Below, piece after piece: positions 48,796 to 58,862 of a DNA stretch of 64,000 nucleotides. The notes below the pieces were generated by a model. The model did no database searches. It was not told where the DNA came from and saw only the letters and a list, made by a program, of their open reading frames with translations. Source of the stretch: Bromus sterilis. Lineage: Eukaryota > Streptophyta > Magnoliopsida > Poales > Poaceae. The number at the start of each line of letters is the position of its first letter. The first letter of the stretch is position 1. The stretch lies in NCBI GenBank assembly GCA_950022295.1, contig OX465598.1:339463324-339527323 (forward strand). Direction: 5' to 3'. Made by a program: the position numbers and the translations under genes.

Positions 48796-49131
48796 GAGAA
48801 AGTATCATATGGAAACCGAGTTTCGGTGGAAACCGATGAAAACTATTTCAAAATGAGGTTTTGAATATTTCAAAAAAGTCGGAAAAAATGTGGGATGTCA
48901 AGAGGAGCATGTTCTCGTGCCATGCGAAATTTCAAATCGAAAACACATTTCCAAATGCGAGAACTGAAAATTATGGCAATGTGTTTTTGATTTTCAAATT
49001 TCGCATGGTACTAGAACATGCTCCTCTTAACATCCCACATTTTTTTGGATTTTTCGAAACATTCAAAACCTCATTTTCAAATGGTTTTCACCTTGTTTTC
49101 ATCGAAACTCGGTTTCCACTGGATATTCTCT
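48796..49131. mobile_element. Foldback MITE, Mutator-type (about 336 bp)
   Basis: Long inverted arms (GGAAACCGAGTTTC near 48820 against GAAACTCGGTTTCC near 49104, and GTGGGATGT...GAGGAGCATG against CATGCTCCTCTTAACATCC) fold over most of the length. The flanks TCAAACCCC (48787-48795) and TTAAACCCC (49132-49140) look like a 9-bp duplication with one mismatch, which points to the Mutator superfamily. It codes for nothing. Confidence 0.75.
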
Positions 49132-49715
49132 CCTTAAACCCCTACAACCAATGTGAGCACGCGTTCATCGTGAAACTTGAGAAATCTCTGCGCGCCGCCG
49201 TGATATGAAGGCATCGGTAGTAGAAAGGGATGGGGAGCACCTACGCCGACGAGGAGCAACGGGTCTTTAGCAGAACTTGCTGAGTCTCCATGCGGCGACT
49301 GAAGCGAAAACAATACGGGTTTGGGGTGAACGAGGCGCAGCGGAGATAAAATGGAAGGGGGTTGGAGATGTTGGCGTAGAATCAGTGAGGATGGCTACGA
49401 AAGCGCGGGCATAATTGTTTTTGTGTGGGCCGGGGGTGTCTGAAGCGGGCGCTTTTTATGTTCGGACTCCTGCAAAGTCTCTTTCTGTTTGATCAGATTT
49501 GCGAAACAAATGAATATGTAAACCATTTTCGTAAATGGATACTGACGTTGGATAGTAAAATTGATCTGAAAAGCTTAGTCGGAAGGATATAGAAAATGCC
49601 CTGGACTAGGCACCAAATAAAATGATGATCAAGCCCGCTGATGTAGAACGGGCTCATCAACCCTACAACAAACCCCGCCGACAGCGAGCATTCCGCCGCC
49701 GCCGCCGCCGCCGCC
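49132..49715. other. Intergenic DNA before the second mTERF copy
   Basis: No gene up to about 49640. From there the sequence resembles the 5' leader of the first mTERF gene, including the GCATTCCGCC motif and a run of GCC triplets. Confidence 0.6.
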
Positions 49716-50011
49716 ATACTCCGTCTCCAAAACCGGCTGTTCTCTCTCCTCCGCAACGGCGGCGCGTCCCCCCTCACCTCCCTCCACCGGCACTTCTCCG
49801 CTACCGCGCCCACCTCCTCCGACCCCCCTTTCTCCGCCGAGGATTACCTCCTCAACACCTGCGGTCTCACTCGGGCGCAATCCCTCAAATCCTCCAGATT
49901 CATCTCCCATCTCAGGTCCCCCTCCAACCCCGACGCCGTCCTCGCCTTCCTCTCGGGCCTCGGCCTCTCCAGCTCCGACATCGCGGCCGTCGTCGCCAAG
50001 GACCCGCGGTT
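49716..50011 (+). pseudogene. Second mTERF copy, 5' part, start codon lost
   Basis: The copy aligns in frame with the first ~100 residues of the intact gene (FSAEDYLLNTCGLTRAQSLK, then SDIAAVVAKDPRF). The ATG has become ATA at 49716-49718 and no other in-frame ATG precedes the break. At 50011/50012 the 5' LTR of J begins. The frame runs on into the LTR without a stop until 50157-50159. Several codons differ from the intact gene and a Ser/Ala-rich stretch in the transit peptide is shorter. Confidence 0.88.
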
Positions 50012-50355
50012 TGTCAGCGGCTCTCCATCGACCAGAGCTGACGAGGAAGCGGCAATTCACAATTCTGAGAAGGAAGCGATAACGGGCCAGAAGCCACCTC
50101 GGCCCAAGAGAGAAAGAAAGGTGCCTCACTGGCTTGCAGGCCACGAATGGGCCCAGTAGGCCTTGTACATATAGAGCAGCTCTCGCCGAGAGGAGAGGAT
50201 AGGAAGGAACGGCTGGAAACATTCTTGTAATTTCGAATTCGCTGTGAGGGTGGTTGGGAGGAACAACGACCGCAACAATTCGATTTCGCCATGAATCTTA
50301 GCTTGCTAGTTCTTCCAGCTCTCTCCTAGATAGCCACCGCAACCTGCCTCTTACA
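50012..50355 (+). repeat. 5' LTR of J (344 bp)
   Basis: It starts TGTCAGCGG and ends CTCTTACA, 2 bp before the primer site, which sets the true LTR end. The TATA-like motif is TACATATAG here, against TATATATAG in the 3' LTR. Confidence 0.8.
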
Positions 50356-50357
50356 CC

Positions 50358-50369
50358 TGGTATCAGATA
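50358..50369 (+). other. Primer-binding site of J (initiator tRNA-Met type)
   Basis: TGGTATCAGATA matches TGGTATCAGAGC in the first 10 of 12 bases and lies 2 bp after the LTR. Confidence 0.75.
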
Positions 50370-50438
50370 CAGTTGATCCTGGAGCTGGCCGTTCACATCC
50401 ACCATACTAGGCTGCGTGCTCGTCGCCGTGAAGCCGCC

Positions 50439-53400
50439 ATGGAAGGTTTGTCTGCTGAATCCAAGGCCCTGTATGATCTTCTTCGAGTAGATACCGACAC
50501 CAAATTGCATGAGAATCAGGAGTTGGTACTCCGAGCGGTGAGATCTATGCTAGATGATACTGTCTCTCGCATCGATGGGTCAATTTCCTTGAAGATTGAT
50601 GCAGTTCGTGAGGATTTGGGGGTCGAAATTGCTCAGATGTGTTTGCTGGAGGACAAGGGGGTTCGCGCGGACAAGCATCGTTCTCCTCCGGTGGTTGATT
50701 CATCCCCGGGTGCCAGTTCTTCCTCTGCAGGTGATGTTGTTGCTTCTGATCTCCGCCCTGCGAAGGAATTGCAGTCCCCGCCTCCTGATCTGCGGTTTGA
50801 CAAGGAATTTCGTCCTAAACCTGCTCCACTCTATGTTCATCCCCAAGCGCGAGGTGTTTCTTCTCGTCCTTGCTCTCAGCCTGTTTCTCCTACTACACCT
50901 CCTGAACCTGAACAAGTACTTGCGCCTCCGCGCGTTGAACTGCCCCGTTTTGATGGCACTCATCCTAGGCTTTGGCAATCTCGTTGCGAGGATTATTTTG
51001 CCTTGTGGGGTACTTCTCAGCATTTGTGGATTCAGTATGCGTCATCTCAGTTTGAAGGTGCTGCTGCTCGCTGGCTTGAATCTGTCCAGCGTCGTGTTCC
51101 TCGTGCCACTTGGTCTGAATTTTGTCAATTGCTTCAGCGACGATTTGGTCGAAATCATCATCAGTTGTTGATTCGCAACTTTTTCCATATTTCTCAGCAT
51201 TCTTCTGTGCTTGATTATGTGACTCGTTTCTCTGAGTTATATGATCAGCTCACTGCCTATGAAGCTGTTCCAGATCCTTTGCATTATCTCACTCGCTTCC
51301 TGGAAGGTCTCCAGCAAGACGTGCGCCGTGCAGTTGCTATGCAGAAACCGGTTGATTTGGATGCTGCCTATGAATTGGCCTTATTACATGAAGAGTTGGG
51401 TGAATCTTACAGTGTTCCTGTTAAACGCACGGTGTTTCCCTTACCATTACCTCCCCGTCCTCGAGTTGCTGAGGACAAGAATACAGTTTCTACACCTGAC
51501 ACTGTTTCTGTTGAGGATAAGTGGTCTGCTCTGCGTAATTACAGGAAATCCAAGGGTTTATGTTTCATTTGTGGGGAGAAGTGGTCTCGTGATCATCAAT
51601 GCAAGAATTCAGTTCAACTGCATTTTTTTCAAGAGATGATTGAACAGCTGGATTCTAGTTCCAGTTCTGGTAGCGTTGCTGAAGAGGGTTCTCATGTCAT
51701 GTCCATTTCTGATGCTGCTTTGGGTCATTGTGTGTCTGCTCATACCATCCAATTATCAGTTCAGTTGCAGGGCAAACAGCTTCTTTTTTTGGTGGATTTT
51801 GGGAGTACTAATTCCTTCTTGGATTCCAGCCTTGCGTCTGTTCTCACTGGTGTTGTTCCAGTTCAACATATGACTGTCAAAGTGGCTGGTGGTGCTGTAC
51901 TTGCTTGTCAATATGCTTTGCCAGATTGTGTATGGTCTGTAGCTGGCTGTACTTTCTCTTCCAGTTTTCGATTCTTGCAATTGGGAGTTTATGATGGAAT
52001 ATTGGGAATCGATTGGTTGAGTTTGCATAGTCCTATGCAGGTGGACTGGTCCCAAAAATGGTTATCATTTACTCACCAGGGTGAGTTGGTTTTCCTCCAA
52101 GGTTTGCTTCCTGCTGATACTACCTTTGCTGTTCTCTCTTTGTCTGCTATTGTACCTGTTGATCCAGTGGACGTGCCTGCTGAAGTTCAGGCTATTTTAG
52201 CTCACTTTTCAGAGGTTTTTTCTGTTCCTTCTGGTTTGCCTCCAAGGCGTTATTGTGATCATCATATTCCTTTGATTCCTGGTGCAAGGCCAGTCACTGT
52301 GCGTCCTTACCGTGTGGCTCCTCATTTAAAAACTGAATTAGAAAATCAGGTTGCTGAACTGTTGGCGCAGGGTATGATTCGCATCAGTACTAGTGCTTTC
52401 TCTTCTCCGGTTTTATTGGTCCGCAAAAAGGATGGCACCTGGCGCATGGTGGTCGATTACAGGCACCTTAATGCTATTACAATCAAGAGTAAATTTCCCC
52501 TGCCTGTTATTGATGAACTTTTGGATGAATTGACTGGTGCATCTTGGTTTTCCAAGTTAGATCTCAAGGCTGGCTATCACCAAATCAGGTTGGCCCCTGG
52601 TGAGGAAGCTAAAGCTGCCTTTCAGACTCATACTGGCCTGTTCGAATTCACTGTTATGACATTTGGTCTCTCTGGTTCTCCTGGTACTTTTCAGGGTGCT
52701 ATGCATCACACCTTGTCTCCAGTCTTACGCAAGTGTGCGCTCGTGTTTTTCGATGACATTCTTATTTACAGTAAGACTTTTGCTCAACACCTTGAACATC
52801 TGGAAACTGTGTTGCAGCTGTTATCTGATAGTAAATGGATTGTCAAGATGTCTAAGTGTGCTTTTGCTCAAAGAAAAATTACTTATCTTGGGCATGTTAT
52901 CAGTGAGTTGGGAGTTTCTACTGATGACAGCAAGATTCTCACCATTCAGCAGTGGCCCACACCTACAAATGTGAAAGAAGTAAGAGGTTTTCTGGGCATT
53001 ACTGGTTATTAAAGGAAGTTCATCAGACACTATGCCATTATTAGTAAACCTCTCACACTGTTGCTTAAAAAGGGAGCCCTGTTTGTGTGGACACCTGTTG
53101 TTGAAGACGCATTCCTTGTTTTGAAACAGGCACTCACTCAAGCTCCAGTCCTCGCTCTGCCTGATTTTTCCAAAATATTTGTTATCGAAACAGATGCTTG
53201 CGATATTGGTATAGGTGCAGTTCTGATGCAGGATCACCATCCATTGGCGTTTATTAGCAAGGCTTTGGGTCCCAGGACTAAAACGTTATCGGTTTATGAG
53301 AAGGAATATCTTGCTATATTATTAGCAGTGGAACAATGGAGGTCCTATCTCTTGGTCAAGGAGTTTATTATCCGAACAAATCAGAAGAGTTTAGTTCATC

Positions 53401-55166
53401 TCAACAACCAACGTTTACATACTGAGTGGCAGCAGAAAGCTTTAACAAAGTTAATGGGTCTATCTTATCAGATTGTGTATAAGAAAGGCACTGAAAATTC
53501 TGCAGCTGATTCTTTATCTCGCCGGCCTCACACAGATTCTACTCTTTTCTCTGTTTTCCATTCTCAGTCTGACTGGCTTGCTGAGATTCAGGATGGTTAC
53601 ATTTCTGATCCTAAATGTGTTGAATTGTTGCAACAATTGGCGGTGGATCCTTCTAGTCAGCCTGGCTATCAATTGGTCCAAGGTGTTCTTCGGTACAGGG
53701 GTTGCTTATGGATTGGCAATAATTCCACTTTGCATCATAAAATTTTCTTGGCCTTTCATGCAAGCTCGGTTGGTGGTCATTCTGGATTCCCAGTTACCTA
53801 TAAACGCATACACTCTTTATTTCGCTGGTCTGGTATGAAAACTTTTATCAGAGATATGGTTGCTTCTTGTTTGATCTGTCAGCAAGCTAAGCCTGAACGT
53901 GTGGCTTATCCTGGACTGTTATCTCCTCTGCCTGTTCCTCCCCAAGCGTGGCACACTGTGAGTATGGATTTTATTTCTGGCCTGCCTGTTTCTGCTAATT
54001 ATGACTGCATCTTGGTGGTAATTGATAAATTTACCAAGTATGGGCATTTCTTGCCTTTGAAGCACCCCTTCACTGCTCACAAAGTGGCTGATGTTTTTGT
54101 CGATAACATATATAAACTCCATAGTATGCCCAGATTTGTTATTTCTGACAGAGATCCGATATTTACCAGTTCCTTTTGGCAAACGTTCATTGCTCGCACT
54201 GGTTGTGACTTGAAAATGAGCTCTGCATATCATCCTGCTACTGACGGCCAAACTGAGCGAGTTAACCAGCAGATTGAATGCTACTTGCGTTGCTTCATTA
54301 GTGCTCATCCGCGCCGGTGGGCCAAATGGTTATCTCTGTGTGAGTTATGGTACAATACAAACCGGCACTCTTCTCTGGATAAATCACCTTTTGAAGTTCT
54401 ATATGGCCATAGTCCTCGTTACTTTGGTATTTCGGCTTCTGATGCTGTTGCTACTACTGATATTCAGCAGTGGTTGGACGACCGTGCAGTGGTGTCTGAA
54501 TCAGTTCGCCAGCATTTGCTTCGCGCTCAGGTTCGTATGAAAACACAGGCTGATAAGCATCACACTGAGCGTGTCTTTGAGGAAGGCGATTTGGTTTTCT
54601 TGAAATTGCAACCTTATGTACAATCTTCTGTGGTTCATCAGGCGCATCACAAGCTGGCTTATCGTTACTATGGTCCATACCGGATTCTGGCCAAGTTGGG
54701 ATTGGTAGCTTATCGGCTTGAATTGCCGGCTGCTAGTAAGATTCATCCGGTGTTTCATGTTTCCCAACTCAAAAAGTTTGTCGCGCCCAAGCATCAGGTG
54801 TCGTCCTCTTTGCCCATTGCTGATCAATCTTTTCAGATTCCTGTGCGTGTGTTGCAGCGTCGTGTTCGTTCAGAAGGTCGCCGCACGATTCAGCAAGGCC
54901 TTGTCGAATGGAGTGGTGGGACAACTGATGATGCTACCTGGGAAGACCTGGTTTCTCTCAAGCAAAAGTTCCCTCGTGCACCGGCTTGGGGTCAAGCCGT
55001 TTCTCAAGACCGGGGGAGTGTCAGCGGCTCTCCATCGACCAGAGCTGACGAGGAAGCGGCAATTCACAATTCTGAGAAGGAAGCGATAACGGGCCAGAAG
55101 CCACCTCGGCCCAAGAGAGAAAGAAAGGTGCATCACTGGCTTGCAGGCCACGAATGGGCCCAGTAG
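50439..55166 (+). pseudogene. gag-pol of J, one frame with a single nonsense codon
   Basis: The start is ATG 50439 (GCCGCCATGG context). Domains in order: gag (residues ~165-330, PRFDGTHPRLW), a Cys/His knuckle near 375 (CFICGEKWSRDHQC), protease near 452, reverse transcriptase ~620-800 with FFDD, then TAA at 53010-53012 where relatives have Tyr in GYYRKF. The same frame continues with RNase H (ETDACDIGIGAVL), the integrase zinc finger (HASSVGGHSG then CLICQQAK), the D-D-E core (SMDFIS, ISDRDP, DGQTERVN) and a chromodomain-like end (GLVEWSGGTTDDATWEDL). The protease triad reads DFG instead of D-S/T-G (51795-51803) and an RNase H Asp is Asn (TNQKSL, 53379-53381). The last ~49 codons lie inside the 3' LTR. 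The product would be a cytoplasmic particle polyprotein; this copy is probably inactive. Confidence 0.9.
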
Positions 55167-55276
55167 GCCTTGTATATATAGAGCAGCTCTCGCCGAGAGG
55201 AGAGGATAGGAAGGAACGGCTGAAAACATTCTTGTAATTTCGAATTCGGTGTGAGGGTGGTTGGGAGGAACACCGA
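55019..55276 (+). repeat. 3' LTR of J, truncated (258 of 344 bp)
   Basis: It matches the 5' LTR from TGTCAGCGG to AACACCGA and then changes directly into mTERF sequence at TCCTCCAACC. The terminal ~86 bp, including the CA end, is missing. Confidence 0.85.
55173..55180 (+). promoter_or_regulatory. TATA box in the 3' LTR of J
   Basis: TATATATA lies about 100 bp before the mTERF 3' fragment and could in principle start transcription into it. No expression evidence is available. Confidence 0.4.
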
Positions 55277-56227
55277 TCCTCCAACCCCGACGCCGTCCTC
55301 GCCTTCCTCTCGGGCCTCGGCCTCTCCAGCTCCGACATCGCGGCCGTCGTCGCCAAGGACCCGCGGTTCCTCTGCTCCAGGGTGGACGAGACCCTCGCCC
55401 CCCGCGTCGCCAAGCTCCGCGAGCTCGGGTTATCCCCTTCTGAGATTGCGCGCCTCGTCGTGATCGCCGCCCCCGCGTTTCGCTCTTGCGACGTCGCCAG
55501 CAGGCTTCAGTTCTGGATCCCACTGTTCAATTCCTTCGACGAGTTTATCAAGGTCGAGTCGCGGGGAGCTCTGGGAGGTGGTTCTCTCCTAAGGTGCGCC
55601 ATTGACACGGTGGTTAAGCCCAATCTTGAGCTACTTCTTCAGTGCGGGTTAACTGTTCCTGATCTCGCCAAGCCTGGCATCAGTAGGGTGTTGTGGGCGA
55701 TCGTCTCCAGCCCAGAAAAATTCCAGACGTTCGTCGCACGCGCTGAGGAGCTCGGGGTACCACGCGGCTCAGGCCAATTCTTGTATGCCCTCGCAACCGT
55801 CTCCTCGGTAACCCAAGAGAAGCTTGCTGCAAAAATGGAGTTGCTGAAGAAGACCCTTGGCTGCTCCGACGACCTGCTGAAAATTGCGATCGTCAAGCAC
55901 CCAAACCTGCTAAAATCATCTGAGGATAACCTGCGCAGCACAGCAGAGTTTCTGACGAACACGCTCGGTCTTGAGCCAGAGTACATTGTGCGCAGGCCCG
56001 CCATGATCACTTACAGCCTGAAGTTGAGGCACGTGCCTCGATATATCGTCTTCAAGATACTGCAGGGAAAGGGACTTCTGAGTTCAGCGTATTCCTCATT
56101 GCTTGTTGTGAGCGAGGTACGGTTCATTTCAATATATATCGATCGTTACAAGAAGAGTGTTCCTGAGCTTGCGGATGTGTATGCCGCGGCTCGTGCAGGG
56201 AAAACGCCTCCTCACCTCCAACCTTGA
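55277..56227 (+). pseudogene. mTERF copy, 3' part after J
   Basis: The frame is open from SNPDAVLAFLSGLG (repeating the last ~90 bp found before J) to TGA 56225-56227, with the same mTERF repeats as the intact gene (LGLSPSEIARLVVIAAPAF, CGLTVPDL, LGCSDDLLKIAIVKHPNLL, LGLEPEYIVRRPAMI). No ATG occurs in frame before KMELLKK near 55835, and the transit peptide is missing. It has no internal stop, so decay is recent or weak. It may come from the same copy as 49716-50011 or from a third copy joined by recombination. Confidence 0.88.
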
Positions 56228-57272
56228 CACATTTTTAGGGATGTCGAAGATTAATCTTATTGTTCTCATGGTCATAGCTATTCACATAGCACTGATGTTG
56301 TCTTCGTATTCTCTCTTCATTTTAGCATTCTGACTGGAACGGAACTGCCATTGGTTATATTGACTGTACCGCGACAAGTTTCATTTGCTGAAACGTATGA
56401 GACTGTTAAACTTCTGGTTCTGTTGCCATCTCTTGCAGTTTTGTTGCTGGTATCTATGGAGCAATTGAATTAGAGAAAATTATGGTACAACGCCATCAAA
56501 TTGGGTCGTACATTTGCCATTGAAGAGCTGAAAATGCCCAAACATCGTGAATCTGTATGTTGCTCACTATACAGCATTACGATTGTTTGTTCGGTATAAA
56601 ACTTCTACTTTGAAAAGAAGGTGGAGAGAAGGGAATGAATGCCATGCCTTTTGATTTTTTCTCTGATTTGGTTACACAAAACTTGGTTCATCTGATCCAG
56701 CATTCATGAGGAATTAGAGCATTGAGAGAGGTATATGGTGTTACTGGAGCTTATGGAGTTTGGGGCCTCTGCCCTCCACTCCAGCGGCATTGTGGAGTTC
56801 TGAACCTGTATGTTGGGAGTACGTATTAAAATGTGGTATAGTGTTTGTACCTCTTTTCCAACTTTTGGCAGTTTTTGTAGGGGGTGGGTGAGTTTGCTGG
56901 AGACACTCTTATTTTTTTGATATCAGTTTGACATTGCTTAGCATGCTTTGCCACACGGTATGCCGGACTGGAGATGGTTCTGCGGGGTTTGATCAGTTTA
57001 TTTTCAAGTGGATCATTTTCGAGATGCTGTGAAAATGTCATCTGTGCGCGCTCCAGGAGCGAAGTTTCCCTGTGTGCGGGTGCGAAGGGGTGGTTTCCAT
57101 ATCCTCCTGGTCTAACAATGTTTCACAAATTGTAACGCCGTTCCAGTGTAAACATTTTTGCCGAAATGTGTAATTTAGCTCTCCGAGTATGTACTTATGG
57201 CGCTCTGTTCGTGGCTTGCATGGAAGCCTATCTAGAGAATGTATAAGATGTAGTGAAGTGAAGTAACACATC
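56228..57272. other. 3' flank of mTERF copy and intergenic DNA
   Basis: The first ~400 bp match the 3' flank of the intact gene. No gene is supported between there and the tRNA. Confidence 0.6.
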
Positions 57273-57344
57273 GGATCCTTGGCGCAATGGTAGCGCGTCT
57301 GACTCCAGATCAGAAGGTTGCGTGTTCGATTCACGTAGGGTTCA
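57273..57344 (+). tRNA. tRNA-Trp (anticodon CCA)
   Basis: This nuclear tRNA reads UGG codons in the cytosol. The 72-nt sequence folds as a cloverleaf: acceptor GGATCCT with AGGGTTC plus discriminator A; D arm GCGC/GCGC; anticodon stem TCTGA/TCAGA with loop CTCCAGA and CCA at 57305-57307; T arm with loop TTCGATT. Box A (TGGCGCAATGG) and box B (GTTCGATTC) are present. There is no intron and no encoded CCA tail. The acceptor pair 7-66 is T-A, where I remember G-C for plant tRNA-Trp, so both sides changed together. Confidence 0.95.
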
Positions 57345-57372
57345 ATATCCCTGAACAAAGATATCCGATTCA

Positions 57373-57379
57373 TTTTTTT
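57373..57379 (+). terminator. RNA polymerase III terminator (seven T)
   Basis: A TTTTTTT run lies 28 bp after the tRNA end, the nearest T-run of four or more. Confidence 0.75.
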
Positions 57380-57676
57380 GTCCAAAATAATTCTGCAAGT
57401 TTGCCTTTGTTTAATACACCAATATCTAATCATTTTACAAGTCTCATAACACTACTTAGTGATAAGTCGCCCAGCCTACTTCTAAACTGTTTTCTTTGCG
57501 AGATATCCATTATTGTAGATTGTTTTAGCAGAAGGAAATTTTGCTATGAATTATAGTATTATACAAGAAACTTGTTTTTTCTATGTTGTGCAAACATAAA
57601 TCTTGTACCACAATTTTGTGACATAAGAGCATCTACAACCACAATTGCTTAATTTGAGTCTTCAAACGTCCGTGGG

Positions 57677-58277
57677 TAGGGGTGAAACCGGATCGAATTC
57701 GGACGGATAATCTCTATACCGTATCCTATTCCATATTTATTTTCGGATTCGGAAGCAGAACAGATGCGGATTCGAATACCGGATTAGGCGCATTCGAACA
57801 CGGTATGGTAACGGAACGAAATCAAATCGGAAACGGAAATTTAGCATATTCATATATGAGAAATATATAAATGCTTTAAACTAAAATCATACATAAGCAA
57901 TGAGCAAATATAAATATTTATACACTTTAAGAACGCATAAAGCACTATATAGTATTAAAGTAAATCAAATAAATCACAAACAAGCATATGTATTGTCTCA
58001 TAATCAGCGATATCATTCACATACTTCTAGTTAATACTTAATACTTGGCCCATCAATCGGTTTCGGAAATTAAAAGGTCAGATTATCCCTCTAGAAAAAA
58101 ACGGATTATCCTATTATGTTGGATATTAACTATACCATATCCTATACCGTATCCTATGAATCAGATTCGGGTTCAGATCGGATTTTTACCGGATGTCAAA
58201 AATCTGTTACCGTATCCTATAAAAATGGATTCGGAAACGGTTTCGGACGGAAATTATCCTAACCACTTTCATCCTTA
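57677..58277. mobile_element. Ds-like non-autonomous hAT element (601 bp)
   Basis: The ends TAGGGGTGAAA and TTTCATCCTTA are 11-bp inverted repeats of the Ac/Ds type. The exact 8-bp duplication TCCGTGGG lies at 57669-57676 and 58278-58285. Subterminal regions carry many copies of GTATCCTAT and CGGATTCGGAA-like motifs in both directions. No transposase frame is present. Confidence 0.92.
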
Positions 58278-58383
58278 TCCGTGGGTACTTCTCATATTGA
58301 TAGTTAAATTTTCATACAAAGCATGCAACATAAAGAGATATACATAAATTATTAGTCCTACTACTAAGCTACTCGTCATCGTT

Positions 58384-58862
58384 TTATATATTGATGGCAT
58401 TCTTATCGGATCCACCGTTCTCGCGGTCGTTGGCGTCCAGGCAAGACGACGACGCCTCCTCGTTCTCCTCCCGCTCTATTTCCGCAAACACTTCGTCCGT
58501 CTCCATGTGAGACTTGCGGATGAACCGGCGGTTCATGTGTCCACCTCCGACTCTAAGTGGATTGAGTCGAGGATGACTTCCTTAGCCTAGGCGACTGCGA
58601 GCGCATCCTCCATCGTGAACATGCCTGCATCCTTCGCTCGGGTAAGCTCTTCCTCCTCCTCTTCCATCAACGCCTCCTCAGGCTATGTCTCGTCCTCCTC
58701 CACCTCCATAAGCTCTGGCTCCTTCAGATCTATACTATCCGAAGAAAAGCCCACCGCATTGCATGCGCCGCGGGCCTACTCCATTGTCCGCATCTCCGCA
58801 TAAGGCTCCTCTCGGTGCTCCGACGTGAGCATCATGTAGTAAGTGGTCTTGCTCTAGACCAT
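58384..58862 (-). pseudogene. Decayed Glu-rich gene fragment, unknown
   Basis: From ATG 58862 leftward one frame reads through four TAG codons and then TGA at 58533-58535. It gives acidic segments such as EHREEPYAEMRTME, EPELMEVEEDE and EEALMEEEEEELTRAKDAG. A second frame starts at ATG 58536 (overlapping as ATGA) and runs 50 codons to TAA at 58384-58386 (MNRRFIRKSHMETDEVFAEI). The split suggests one frameshift in an old gene. I do not recognise it; it may be part of a transposon-linked protein. Confidence 0.45.

Larger units (their letters stand above)
50012..55276 (+). mobile_element. Element J: chromovirus-type Gypsy (Reina-like) inside the second mTERF copy
   Basis: J has short LTRs, a tRNA-iMet primer site, one long gag-pol frame and an integrase with a chromodomain-like tail, which fits the Reina clade of chromoviruses. 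The 5' LTR is 344 bp; the 3' LTR stops after 258 bp. The two share five differences over the 258 bp, so J is fairly young. The polypurine tract GGGGGAG is at 55012-55018. No 5-bp duplication is seen (CGGTT on the left; TCCTC after 55276). Confidence 0.88.

Noticed and set aside
48861..49208. 115-codon plus-strand frame
   Set aside because: It lies across the hairpin of the foldback MITE and has no coding character.
50012..50265. LTR of J as only 254 bp ending GGAACA
   Set aside because: That end lies 92 bp from the primer site. The end TTACA at 50355 is 2 bp from it, and alignment of the 3' LTR continues past GGAACA, so the 3' copy is truncated.
57287..57556. Reading frame through the tRNA region
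   Set aside because: It overlaps the tRNA-Trp gene and is explained by it.
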